Assembly: GCF_000702265.1 (NCBI RefSeq)
Contig: NZ_KL370881.1
Span: forward strand, 625,061-689,060
Origin: Butyrivibrio sp. NC2002
GTDB lineage: Bacteria; Bacillota; Clostridia; Lachnospirales; Lachnospiraceae
Reading direction: 5' to 3'
Length of the DNA stretch: 64,000 bases
The translations under genes were made by a program, and so were the position numbers. Positions within the stretch are counted from its first letter, which is position 1, and each line of letters starts with the position of its first letter. The notes under the pieces were generated by a model. That model saw only the letters and a program-made list of their open reading frames with translations. It had not been told where the DNA came from and searched no databases. Shown in pieces: positions 27,414 through 35,273 of this stretch.

Positions 27414-27438
27414 TATGAACCTAAGGATATGCTAAACT
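27410..27438 (+). promoter_or_regulatory. Putative promoter for the hprK cluster
   Basis: TTGATA at 27410-27415 overlaps the stop codon of uvrC; TAAACT follows at 27433-27438 after a 17-base spacer, 30 bases before the hprK start. Confidence 0.55.
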
Positions 27439-27467
27439 GTGTTAGTCTATAGTGAGGGAGGCAGAAC

Positions 27468-28406
27468 ATGGCAAGTGTTAAGCTTAAAACAGTAATCAAA
27501 AAAATGGATCTGGAGAATCTTACTCCGGAGCTGGATATTTCCAAAATCAAAATTCACCAGCCGGATATTAACAGACCTGCGCTTCAGCTTTCAGGATATT
27601 TCGAACATTTTGAAGCTACAAGACTTCAGGTAATCGGCTTTGTTGAATACTCCTACATGGAGTCATTGCCCAAAGAAACGAAAGAAAAGGTATACAGGGA
27701 ATTTTTGGAATTTGATGTCCCCTGCGTAGTATTTTGCAGGAATCTCATACCGGATCCGTTATTTATAAAAATAGCTATTGAGGAGCAGGTACCGATCATG
27801 GTAACTAAAAAGCCTACATCCTCATTTATGGCAGAGATAATCAGATGGCTGAATGTAGAACTTGCACCGTGCATTTCTATTCATGGTGTTCTTGTTGACG
27901 TATACGGTGTCGGACTTCTTATTACAGGTGAGAGCGGAATCGGTAAATCCGAAGCAGCCCTTGAGCTTATAAAGAGAGGACACAGACTTGTTTCGGATGA
28001 CGTAGTTGAGATCAGGAAGGTAAGTGATGTTACTCTGATCGGTTCAGCGCCCGATATAACAAGGCATTTTATCGAGCTTAGAGGTATCGGTATTGTCGAT
28101 GTTAAGACACTTTTCGGTGTTTCAAGTGTGCGTGATACACAGAATATTGACCTTGTTATCAAGCTTGAGGATTGGGACAAGGATAAGGAATACGACAGAC
28201 TTGGACTTGAAGAAGAATACACGGAATATCTGGGAAACAAGATCGTATGTCACAGAATACCGATCCGCCCGGGTCGAAATCTTGCGATCATCTGCGAATC
28301 TGCTGCGGTTAACCACAGACAGAAGATGATGGGATATAATGCGGCTCAGGAGCTTTACAACAGAGTACAGAACTCTCTTACACGCGGAAGAGAAGATGAT
28401 GATTAA
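27468..28406 (+). CDS. hprK: HPr kinase/phosphorylase
   Basis: Bifunctional enzyme that phosphorylates Ser46 of HPr and Crh with ATP, or removes the phosphate, linking glycolytic state to carbon catabolite control. At 312 residues it has the normal length. The C-terminal domain has the P-loop GESGIGKS (154-161), the following LVSDD, and the family signature ELRGIGIVDVKTLFG. It stands at the head of a run that also encodes a kinase-target HPr paralogue. A ggagg site precedes the ATG. Confidence 0.97.
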   Translation: MASVKLKTVIKKMDLENLTPELDISKIKIHQPDINRPALQLSGYFEHFEATRLQVIGFVEYSYMESLPKETKEKVYREFLEFDVPCVVFCRNLIPDPLFIKIAIEEQVPIMVTKKPTSSFMAEIIRWLNVELAPCISIHGVLVDVYGVGLLITGESGIGKSEAALELIKRGHRLVSDDVVEIRKVSDVTLIGSAPDITRHFIELRGIGIVDVKTLFGVSSVRDTQNIDLVIKLEDWDKDKEYDRLGLEEEYTEYLGNKIVCHRIPIRPGRNLAIICESAAVNHRQKMMGYNAAQELYNRVQNSLTRGREDDD

Positions 28407-28429
28407 AGTTTAAGGAATAGGGGTTATAA

Positions 28430-29398
28430 ATGGAAAACAAGACTAACGGAATTATTGCAAAATATGTATTTGGTGTAGATATAGGGGGAACAACCGTTAA
28501 GATAGGTCTTCTTGATCTTGACGGTCATAAGATTGAAGTATGGGAGATACCTACAAGAACTGAGAATGGCGGAGAGAAGATTCTTCCCGATATTGCAGAA
28601 TCTATCCGTTTTAAGATGGAAGAGAGAGGAATAAAGGATTCTCAGGTTGTCGGCGTAGGTGCAGGTGCACCCGGACCGTTCTCTGATGATGGTACGATCC
28701 TTAAGGCAGTTAACCTTGGCTGGAGTGAATTTAATTTAAAAAATGAGCTTCATGACCTTGTAAAGATTCCTGTTAAGTGTGGTAATGATGCTAACGTGGC
28801 AGCTCTTGGCGAATGTTGGAAGGGCGGCGGCCAGGGCTATAAGGATATTCTTATGGTTACACTTGGAACAGGTGTAGGCGGAGGAATCATCCACGAGGGC
28901 AAGATCTTTAACGGTGCAAACGGTGCCGGAGGTGAAATCGGTCATATTCATATTGAAGATAATGAGACAGTTGAGTGTAACTGTGGAAACAAGGGATGCC
29001 TTGAGCAGTACGCAAGTGCTACAGGTGCGGTTCTTCTTATGAAGAGAATTCTTGAGAAGAGCGATGAAGAAAGTGTTTTAAGAGGAACACAGTTTGAATG
29101 TAAGGATATTTTTGATGCTGCTGCAAATGGAGACAAGCTTGCGATAGAAGCTACAAAGCAGTATGGCGACTACCTTGGAAAAGGTCTTGCAATGATCGCT
29201 TCAACAATCAACCCTGAAATAATAGTATTTGGTGGTGGTGTTTCAAAAGCCGGCGATGTTTTGTTTGATCTTATCCGTCCTTCTTTTGAAAAGTATGTAT
29301 TCCACGGTGCTAAGAGAACCAAGTTTGCACTTGCAAAGCTTGGCAATGATGCAGGTATTTACGGAGCAGCAAAACTTGTACTTGATACGGTTTCTTAA
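28430..29398 (+). CDS. glcK: ROK family glucokinase
   Basis: Phosphorylates glucose released by the cytoplasmic glycosidases, using ATP. The 322-residue protein has the phosphate loop DIGGTTVKIGL, the sugar-binding motif GNDANVAALGE, the second phosphate motif VTLGTGVGGGII, and the ROK zinc signature CNCGNKGCLEQYAS. No helix-turn-helix precedes it, so it is an enzyme and not a ROK repressor. It lies 23 bases after hprK, placing the entry step of glycolysis beside its regulator. Confidence 0.93.
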   Translation: MENKTNGIIAKYVFGVDIGGTTVKIGLLDLDGHKIEVWEIPTRTENGGEKILPDIAESIRFKMEERGIKDSQVVGVGAGAPGPFSDDGTILKAVNLGWSEFNLKNELHDLVKIPVKCGNDANVAALGECWKGGGQGYKDILMVTLGTGVGGGIIHEGKIFNGANGAGGEIGHIHIEDNETVECNCGNKGCLEQYASATGAVLLMKRILEKSDEESVLRGTQFECKDIFDAAANGDKLAIEATKQYGDYLGKGLAMIASTINPEIIVFGGGVSKAGDVLFDLIRPSFEKYVFHGAKRTKFALAKLGNDAGIYGAAKLVLDTVS

Positions 29399-29401
29399 GA
29401 G

Positions 29402-30325
29402 ATGAAATTAGATATTAGAGAAGAACTGTCCGGTATCATATCGGAAGATAATTTAATAATAAATGAGATGATGAGCAGGCACACCACGTTTAAAACCGGT
29501 GGGCCTGCCGATTATTTTGTGAGAGTAAATACTGAGGATGAGCTATCACATCTCCTTTCTTTGCTTGATGGGAAGGGCCTTACATTTGCCAGGGATTTTT
29601 ATATAGTTGGAAACGGCAGTAATCTGCTTGTTTCAGACGAGGGATTCAGAGGCGTGATAATAAGCCTATCGGGTGATTTTTCCAAGGTCAGTATTGACGG
29701 CAATATTGTTAATGCAGGATCAGCAGCCCTTAATTCCATGGTTGCTTCTTCTGCAAAGGATAAGAGCCTTACAGGCTTTGAGTTTGCGCATGGAATTCCC
29801 GGAACAATAGGCGGAGCAGTTGTAATGAATGCAGGTGCTTACGACGGCGAGATGAAGCAGGTTATAAAAAGTGTAAGAGCAATGAATCCCGACGGAAGCA
29901 TTGAAGAATATGATAACGAGTCCTGCGCATTTTCCTACAGAAACAGTATTTTTAAGAAAAAAAAGCAGATAATCTTAAGTGCAAAGATAGAACTTTTGCC
30001 CGGAAACAAGGCTGAAATAGAAGAAAAAATGAAGGACCTTATGGGCAGAAGAAGAGATAAACAACCTCTTGAATACCCAAGTGCCGGCTCGACATTTAAG
30101 AGACCGGAGGGCTATTTTGCAGGAAAACTTATAGAAGATGCCGGACTTAGGGGATATAGTCACGGCGATGCACAGGTGTCTGAGAAGCATTGCGGATTTA
30201 TAATAAATAAAGGTCAGGCATCCTCAAAGGATATTTATGAACTTATAACTTATGTTCAAGATAAGGTAAAGGAAAATTCCGGAGTTGATCTTGTTCCGGA
30301 GGTTATTATGTTGGGAGAATTCTAA
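29402..30325 (+). CDS. murB: UDP-N-acetylmuramate dehydrogenase
   Basis: Flavoenzyme that reduces UDP-GlcNAc-enolpyruvate to UDP-MurNAc with NADPH in peptidoglycan precursor synthesis. The 307-residue product shows the FAD-binding segment FYIVGNGSNLLVSDEGF, the motif GFEFAHGIPGTIGGAVVMNAGAY, the catalytic Ser region PSAGSTFKRPEGYFAGKLIE, and a C-terminal Glu in DLVPEV. It is type II by its short length. It begins three bases after glcK and ends three bases before rapZ, so it is inside the operon. Confidence 0.96.
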   Translation: MKLDIREELSGIISEDNLIINEMMSRHTTFKTGGPADYFVRVNTEDELSHLLSLLDGKGLTFARDFYIVGNGSNLLVSDEGFRGVIISLSGDFSKVSIDGNIVNAGSAALNSMVASSAKDKSLTGFEFAHGIPGTIGGAVVMNAGAYDGEMKQVIKSVRAMNPDGSIEEYDNESCAFSYRNSIFKKKKQIILSAKIELLPGNKAEIEEKMKDLMGRRRDKQPLEYPSAGSTFKRPEGYFAGKLIEDAGLRGYSHGDAQVSEKHCGFIINKGQASSKDIYELITYVQDKVKENSGVDLVPEVIMLGEF

Positions 30326-30328
30326 GCT

Positions 30329-31192
30329 ATGAGAATTGTAATTGTTACCGGAATGAGCGGAGGCGGTAAATCTACTGCAATTCATATGTTGGAAGATGCA
30401 GGCTTTTACTGCGTTGATAATCTTCCGCCGATGCTTTTTGAAAAGTTTGTAGAACTTGCATCTATGCCGGATAGTGAAATAACCAAGGTTGCTCTTGGCT
30501 TTGACGTACGAGCAGGTCAGCATTTTGAAGATGCACCAAAAATCATACAGAACTTAAAGGACAGAGGTTTTCCTGTAGAAATACTGTTCATGGAATGCTC
30601 TGACAATGTCCTTGTTAAGAGATATAAGGAAACCAGAAGAAGGCATCCCCTCTCACCTGAAGGCAGAATAGAAGACGGAATAAGCAGGGAAAGGCAGATC
30701 CTTGCTCAGATACGAAAGAGTGCAGACCACGTTATAGATTCGTCTCAGCTGCTTACCAGAGAACTTAAGGCAGAGCTTGATAAAATATTTGTAAGCAATG
30801 AAAAGCACAATAATCTCATGGTTACAGTTTTATCGTTTGGCTTTAAATACGGTATTCCCTCTGATGCTGATCTTGTATTTGATGTACGATTTTTGCCGAA
30901 TCCATTTTATATAGATGAATTAAAGCATCTGACCGGAAATGATAAACCGGTACAGGATTATGTTAAGGGATTTGCTGAGTGTGGACAATTCCTTGATAAG
31001 CTTGAAGATATGCTGCAGTTTTTAATGCCAGGCTATATTAATGAAGGAAAATATCAGCTTGTTGTAGCTATCGGCTGTACAGGCGGTCAGCACAGATCGG
31101 TAACGATTGCTAATGAGATTTATGACAGACTTAAAGCAAAGGATGATTTCGGAATAAAGATCTATCACAGAGATCTTAAACATGCAAGGTAA
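30329..31192 (+). CDS. rapZ: RNase adapter/nucleotide-binding protein RapZ (YvcJ)
   Basis: P-loop protein of the RapZ/YvcJ family. The 287-residue product has Walker A GMSGGGKST at its N-terminus, the region YCVDNLPPMLF, and the C-terminal domain with IGCTGGQHRSVTIAN, the sugar-phosphate-binding part in E. coli RapZ. In Gram-positive bacteria its molecular job is less clear; YvcJ is linked to nucleotide hydrolysis and competence. It is directly followed by whiA; the YvcK gene found between them in Bacillus is missing here. Confidence 0.95.
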   Translation: MRIVIVTGMSGGGKSTAIHMLEDAGFYCVDNLPPMLFEKFVELASMPDSEITKVALGFDVRAGQHFEDAPKIIQNLKDRGFPVEILFMECSDNVLVKRYKETRRRHPLSPEGRIEDGISRERQILAQIRKSADHVIDSSQLLTRELKAELDKIFVSNEKHNNLMVTVLSFGFKYGIPSDADLVFDVRFLPNPFYIDELKHLTGNDKPVQDYVKGFAECGQFLDKLEDMLQFLMPGYINEGKYQLVVAIGCTGGQHRSVTIANEIYDRLKAKDDFGIKIYHRDLKHAR

Positions 31193-31197
31193 TCAAC

Positions 31198-32142
31198 ATG
31201 TCATTTTCGAGTGAAGTAAAAAGTGAACTGGCAAAACAGATAGGATCTGCAAGGCATTGCCAGATTGCTGAACTTTCTGCGATAATGCATAACTTCGGAT
31301 TGGCCTATAGAAACAGGGGCGGAATATATACAATATATTTGCAATCCGACAATCCGCAGGTATCCAGAAAGTTCTTTACAATACTAAAAAAAGCATATAA
31401 TATAGAACTTAGTGTACTCGCAGGGGTAGAAGAAAAACACCTCATGGGACGCATATATCAGCCTGTTCTTCAGGGCGGAGAGAATGTTGCCGCTATACTA
31501 AAGGCAATGCATTTCCTAAGTGAAGACGGAACAATAAGAGAGGACGATTTCCACGTTAATCCGATGGTAGTCAGAAACTCTTGCTGCAAGAGAGCTTATC
31601 TTAGAGATGCATTTTTGTGTATCGGTTCGGTAAGTGATCCAAGTAAGTCTTATCATTTGGAATTTGTGTGCCTCAATGAGGAATACGCAAATGATCTAAG
31701 GCAAATGATAGAGAGCTTTGACATAGATGCACGTATTATTACCAGAAAGAAATACTTTGTTGTCTATATCAAAGAAAGCACTGCAATAGTTGATCTCCTC
31801 AATGTCATGGAGGCTCCGGTGAGTCTTATGAACATGGAAAACGAGCGCATTGTAAAAGAAATGCGTGGCCAGATAAACAGGAGAGTCAATTGCGAGACTG
31901 CTAATATTACCAAGACGGTAAATGCAGCTTCCAGACAGATTAATGATATTTTGTATCTCAGAGATCACTATGGTTTTGAGAATTTGCCAGAGGGTTTAAA
32001 GCAGATGGCGGAGGCTAGACTCCAATATCCTGACGCGACACTGTTGGAACTGGGTAAATACCTTGATCCGCCGGTGGGAAAATCTGGTGTAAATCACAGG
32101 CTCAGAAAGCTCGGTGAGCTTGCTGATAAGCTCAGAAGTTGA
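31198..32142 (+). CDS. whiA: Sporulation/cell division regulator WhiA
   Basis: DNA-binding protein with a LAGLIDADG-like N-terminal fold and a C-terminal helix-turn-helix. At 314 residues it has normal length. The N-terminus MSFSSEVKSELA and the C-terminal HTH region (LELGKYLDPPVGKSGVNHRLRKLGEL) are diagnostic. In Firmicutes it affects cell division and chromosome segregation. It begins five bases after rapZ and precedes the HPr-like gene, the same order as yvcL-crh in Bacillus. Confidence 0.96.
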   Translation: MSFSSEVKSELAKQIGSARHCQIAELSAIMHNFGLAYRNRGGIYTIYLQSDNPQVSRKFFTILKKAYNIELSVLAGVEEKHLMGRIYQPVLQGGENVAAILKAMHFLSEDGTIREDDFHVNPMVVRNSCCKRAYLRDAFLCIGSVSDPSKSYHLEFVCLNEEYANDLRQMIESFDIDARIITRKKYFVVYIKESTAIVDLLNVMEAPVSLMNMENERIVKEMRGQINRRVNCETANITKTVNAASRQINDILYLRDHYGFENLPEGLKQMAEARLQYPDATLLELGKYLDPPVGKSGVNHRLRKLGELADKLRS

Positions 32143-32157
32143 GCAGAGGAGGAATTT

Positions 32158-32421
32158 ATGTTAACAAAATCTATCGAGATTAAGCTGCCGGGTGGACTTG
32201 AAGCAAGACCGGTTGCAGAGCTGGTGCAGATTGCAAGCAGATATGACAGCACTGTTCATATCGAAGCTCAGTCAAAGAAAGTCAATGCCAAGAGCATCAT
32301 GGGCATGATGACACTTAGCTTAAACAGTGGTGAAGCTGTTACTGTTATCGCAGATGGCTCAGATGAGGCTGACGCAGTTGCAGGAATGGAGAGTTTTCTT
32401 CTCGGAGAGACAACGGTTTAA
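32158..32421 (+). CDS. Crh-like HPr paralogue with Glu at position 15
   Basis: An 87-residue HPr-fold protein. In sugar-transporting HPr the active site is GLHARP with His15; here it reads GLEARP with Glu15, so it cannot accept phosphate from Enzyme I and cannot act in PTS transport. The regulatory site is kept: Ser46 in NAKSIMGMM is the HprK target. This is the logic of Bacillus Crh, where residue 15 is Gln. It is therefore likely a signalling cofactor for carbon catabolite regulation, encoded in the same cluster as hprK. A strong gaggagg site precedes the ATG and a terminator follows. Confidence 0.9.
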   Translation: MLTKSIEIKLPGGLEARPVAELVQIASRYDSTVHIEAQSKKVNAKSIMGMMTLSLNSGEAVTVIADGSDEADAVAGMESFLLGETTV

Positions 32422-32446
32422 TAATTAAATTATATATGGATTATGG

Positions 32447-32486
32447 GACTCGATTTTGCTGTTTGACAGTGAAACCGAGTCTTTTT
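32447..32486 (+). terminator. Terminator of the hprK-to-crh cluster
   Basis: gactcg pairs with cgagtc, with an inner ctgt/acag helix and partly paired T/A stretches between, followed by five T residues. It separates the cluster from the lipid kinase gene. Confidence 0.75.
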
Positions 32487-32515
32487 GGATAGGAGCACTT
32501 AAAATGGAGGAACAT

Positions 32516-33403
32516 ATGAAAAAGAAGATGCTTTTTGTATATAATCCAAAAGCAGGAAAAGAAAGGATACGTAGTAATCTTCTTGATATTATTGATATTT
32601 TCTCGAGAGCTGACTATGAAGTAACAGTATATCCCACTCAGGAGAGGGGAGATGCTGAAAAAGCTGTTATGGAAAGGGATGAGAAATTTGATATTGTCGC
32701 CTGCAGCGGTGGGGACGGTACCTTGGATGAAGTTGTTAACGGAATGTGGAAGAGTGGCAGGAATACTCCCATAGGCTATGTTCCGGCAGGTTCGACCAAT
32801 GATTTTGCCGTCAGCTTGGGAATCCCTTCAAAGATGCATGAATCAGCACTCAGTCTGGTTTCAGGTAAACCATTTGCCTGTGATGTAGGGATCATGAATG
32901 AAGAGACCTTTGTGTACATAGCGGCATTTGGCTTATTTACTGATGTTTCCTACCTTACAAGGCAGGAGATAAAAAATGTCATCGGACATATGGCATATAT
33001 TTTGGAGGGCGCAAAAAGACTTTCTGAGATAAAGAGTTATCATGTCAAAGTCACGTACGACGAGGGCGTTATAGAGGATGATTTTGTAGTAGGAATGGTA
33101 ACAAATTCAACCTCTGTGGGAGGATTTAAGGACATAACAGGAAAACATGTTAAGTTAGATGACGGGGTATTTGAAGTTACTCTGGTAAAACTTCCCGATA
33201 ACATGGTGGATATGAGTAATCTGCTTGCTTCGTTTATAAACAGGGATATCGATACCGAGCACATGTACTGCTTTAAGACAAAACATGTTGTATTCGAATC
33301 AGATGAAAAGATCGCATGGACAAGAGACGGAGAATATGGCGGCGATCATAATGTTGTGGATATCAGAAACGAAAATAAAGCATTGACACTTATAATTCCG
33401 TGA
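32516..33403 (+). CDS. Diacylglycerol/lipid kinase family protein (DagK/YegS-like)
   Basis: Predicted lipid kinase that phosphorylates diacylglycerol or a related lipid. The 295-residue product begins KKKMLFVYNPKAGKERIR and contains the nucleotide-binding SGGDGTLDEVVNGM and YVPAGSTNDFAVSLGIP, all diagnostic of the DAGK catalytic family. ATG 32516 has ggagg five bases upstream; the longer frame from 32456 runs through the preceding terminator and is not used. The true lipid substrate is not clear from sequence. Confidence 0.92.
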   Translation: MKKKMLFVYNPKAGKERIRSNLLDIIDIFSRADYEVTVYPTQERGDAEKAVMERDEKFDIVACSGGDGTLDEVVNGMWKSGRNTPIGYVPAGSTNDFAVSLGIPSKMHESALSLVSGKPFACDVGIMNEETFVYIAAFGLFTDVSYLTRQEIKNVIGHMAYILEGAKRLSEIKSYHVKVTYDEGVIEDDFVVGMVTNSTSVGGFKDITGKHVKLDDGVFEVTLVKLPDNMVDMSNLLASFINRDIDTEHMYCFKTKHVVFESDEKIAWTRDGEYGGDHNVVDIRNENKALTLIIP

Positions 33404-33540
33404 TAAGGCGCGTTCATTTTTTGTTCATAAAACGTTAAAAGACTATTTACCTCAGATTATTTCTTGGACAAATATTTTCGATATACTAAAGATGTCAGAT
33501 GAAGAGAAGGCAATACCAATAAAAATAACTTTTTCATAAT

Positions 33541-33586
33541 ATGCCAAGGAAACATGAGTTTCCTTGGCATCCTCCCTTTTTTGGGG
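33541..33586. terminator. Perfect hairpin between convergent genes
   Basis: atgccaaggaaac pairs without mismatch with gtttccttggcat around a 4-base loop. On the plus strand a ctccc then six T residues follow; on the minus strand an A/T-rich tract follows. It probably acts as a shared terminator for the lipid kinase and the cyclophilin. The 130 bases before it hold nothing else I can identify. Confidence 0.6.
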
Positions 33587-33597
33587 GTTTATTCTTA

Positions 33598-34128
33598 TCA
33601 GTCGAGTATTTCCGGTTCCGGATAAGTAACTCCAAAAGTATCAACAGTAACAGATTCCATTACTTGATCCTCAAGAGGTCTGTCGTTCCAGTCTGTTTTT
33701 GTTTCAGCTATTTTGTTTACTACGTCCATACCTTCGATCACTTTACCAAATGCAGCATATGCACCATCGAGATGTGGAGAGTTTTTGTGCATGATAAAGA
33801 ACTGTGAGCCTGCAGAATCAGGGAACTGGGTTCTGGCCATTGAGAGAACACCTTCTGTATGAAGGAGGTCATTTTTAAAACCGTTCTGAGAGAACTCACC
33901 CTTAATTGAGTAACCGGGGCCGCCCATTCCGGTTCCGTCCGGATCTCCGCCCTGAAGCATGAAGCCTTTGATAACGCGGTGGAAGATGACTCCGTCATAG
34001 AAATTATGGTTTATAAGTGAAATAAAATTATTGACGGTGTTCGGAGCAATTTCGGGATAAAGCTCAGCCTTTATGATGTCGCCGCCTTTCATTTTTATTG
34101 TAACGATAGGATTTTGATTATTTGCCAT
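33598..34128 (-). CDS. Peptidyl-prolyl cis-trans isomerase, cyclophilin type
   Basis: Cytoplasmic protein-folding catalyst that isomerises Xaa-Pro bonds. The 176-residue product has the cyclophilin motifs FHRVIKGFMLQGGDPDGTGMGGPGY, with the catalytic Arg in the FHRVI segment, then SMART-like LSMARTQFPDSAGSQFFI and AAFGKVIEGMDVV. No signal peptide is present. aaggagac lies upstream of the ATG on the minus strand. It is a single-gene unit. Confidence 0.95.
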   Translation of the reverse strand: MANNQNPIVTIKMKGGDIIKAELYPEIAPNTVNNFISLINHNFYDGVIFHRVIKGFMLQGGDPDGTGMGGPGYSIKGEFSQNGFKNDLLHTEGVLSMARTQFPDSAGSQFFIMHKNSPHLDGAYAAFGKVIEGMDVVNKIAETKTDWNDRPLEDQVMESVTVDTFGVTYPEPEILD

Positions 34129-34224
34129 TTTATGTCTCCTTATAATATATGTTTACATGGAACTAAACCGGGATTAATTATACAATAAAAGAAATAGAAC
34201 TTGGAAGAATCGAAGGAAGAAAAG

Positions 34225-35157
34225 TTGCTGAAAGAAGTTGTTTTTTGTCTTTATTATGATAATGACGATATCAGGGGGAATATAGAAAAGTCCATAGAGG
34301 TAATTCAAAACTCAGGCGTTAGTGCAAAAGCTGTTTTCTTGAATGATAAAGAGATACCAAAGGAATGTTTCCCGGCATCTTTAGGAGTCTATAATTCTGA
34401 TGATGTCCTGTTTTTGACAGATTCAGCCATGATTGCGTCTGCTCTTTTGGAACAGAGAGCTTTTGTGATAGGCATCATGCATGACTATAACCAAGGTGCA
34501 GACTTTACAGGCCTTAAATATGTGTTCTCTGACATTGAGGATGTGGAATTTGACTCCTATGAGAAGGCGTATCAGAGATATGCTCACCTTCCGTGGATAA
34601 TTATGGAGACAGAGCGCTGCATTATCAGGGAAACAACGGTTGAGGACGTGGATATTTTCTATGATCTTTATAAAGATCCGGAGATGACAAGATATATGGA
34701 GGGGCTTTTTGATGACCCCGAAGATGAGAAACAATATACAAGAGATTATATAGACAAGGTATATGGACTTCTGGGATTTGGAACCTGGACTATATTAAAA
34801 AAGGATACCGGAGAGATCATAGGGCGTGCGGGATTTAGCATCAGGAACGGTTTTGACGATATTGAACTGGGATTTCTTATAGGAACAAAATATCAAAGGC
34901 AGGGATATGCCTACGAAGTGTGCTCTGCAATAATACAATACGGAAAGGAAGTACTGCTTTTTAAGAGCCTTCAGGCACTGGTAAAAAAAGAAAATGTAAT
35001 TTCTATCCATCTGTGCGAAAAACTCGGCTTTAAGACAGCCACTGAAGTTGATGTGGAAGAGAACATATATGGGGATAATTACGGCAACGGAATCAAGGTC
35101 CCCGCTTCCAAAGCACAGTACGGAAGATACTTGAAAATGCTTCTTGATTTGGGTTAA
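34225..35157 (+). CDS. GNAT N-acetyltransferase with HAD-like N-terminal region
   Basis: Residues from about 135 to the end form a GNAT acetyltransferase of the RimJ/RimL type (ERCIIRETTVEDVDIFYDLY ... LGFLIGTKYQRQGYAYEV, then a later EKLGF), which would transfer acetyl from acetyl-CoA to an amine. The first 130 residues look like the C-terminal half of a HAD-type hydrolase (DDVLFLTDSAMIASALLEQ, then KYVFSDIEDV) but lack an obvious catalytic DxD. No ATG start is available; TTG 34225 has aagga seven bases upstream, and TTG 34201 is a weaker alternative. The acceptor substrate is unknown. Confidence 0.8.
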   Translation: MLKEVVFCLYYDNDDIRGNIEKSIEVIQNSGVSAKAVFLNDKEIPKECFPASLGVYNSDDVLFLTDSAMIASALLEQRAFVIGIMHDYNQGADFTGLKYVFSDIEDVEFDSYEKAYQRYAHLPWIIMETERCIIRETTVEDVDIFYDLYKDPEMTRYMEGLFDDPEDEKQYTRDYIDKVYGLLGFGTWTILKKDTGEIIGRAGFSIRNGFDDIELGFLIGTKYQRQGYAYEVCSAIIQYGKEVLLFKSLQALVKKENVISIHLCEKLGFKTATEVDVEENIYGDNYGNGIKVPASKAQYGRYLKMLLDLG

Positions 35158-35183
35158 TACAAAAAATCTTCATAAATTTGTAG

Positions 35184-35212
35184 TTGCCATTTGAATTTTT
35201 TTCGGTTACGAT
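35184..35212 (+). promoter_or_regulatory. Putative promoter of the Na/Pi cotransporter gene
   Basis: TTGCCA at 35184-35189, 17-base spacer, TACGAT at 35207-35212, about 60 bases before the start. Confidence 0.45.
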
Positions 35213-35273
35213 ACAAATTGGACTAAGATGATTAGAATAATAACGTAATACCTGAGAAGATTAGGAGGTATGG

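Noticed and set aside
28430..29398. ROK transcriptional repressor
   Set aside because: There is no N-terminal helix-turn-helix; the sugar-kinase domain is the whole protein.
32158..32421. Annotation as the general PTS phosphocarrier HPr
   Set aside because: Position 15 is Glu, not His, so it cannot carry PTS phosphate; Crh-like is the better call.
32456..32515. N-terminal extension of the lipid kinase
   Set aside because: It would start within a terminator hairpin and lacks a ribosome site; ATG 32516 has a strong one.
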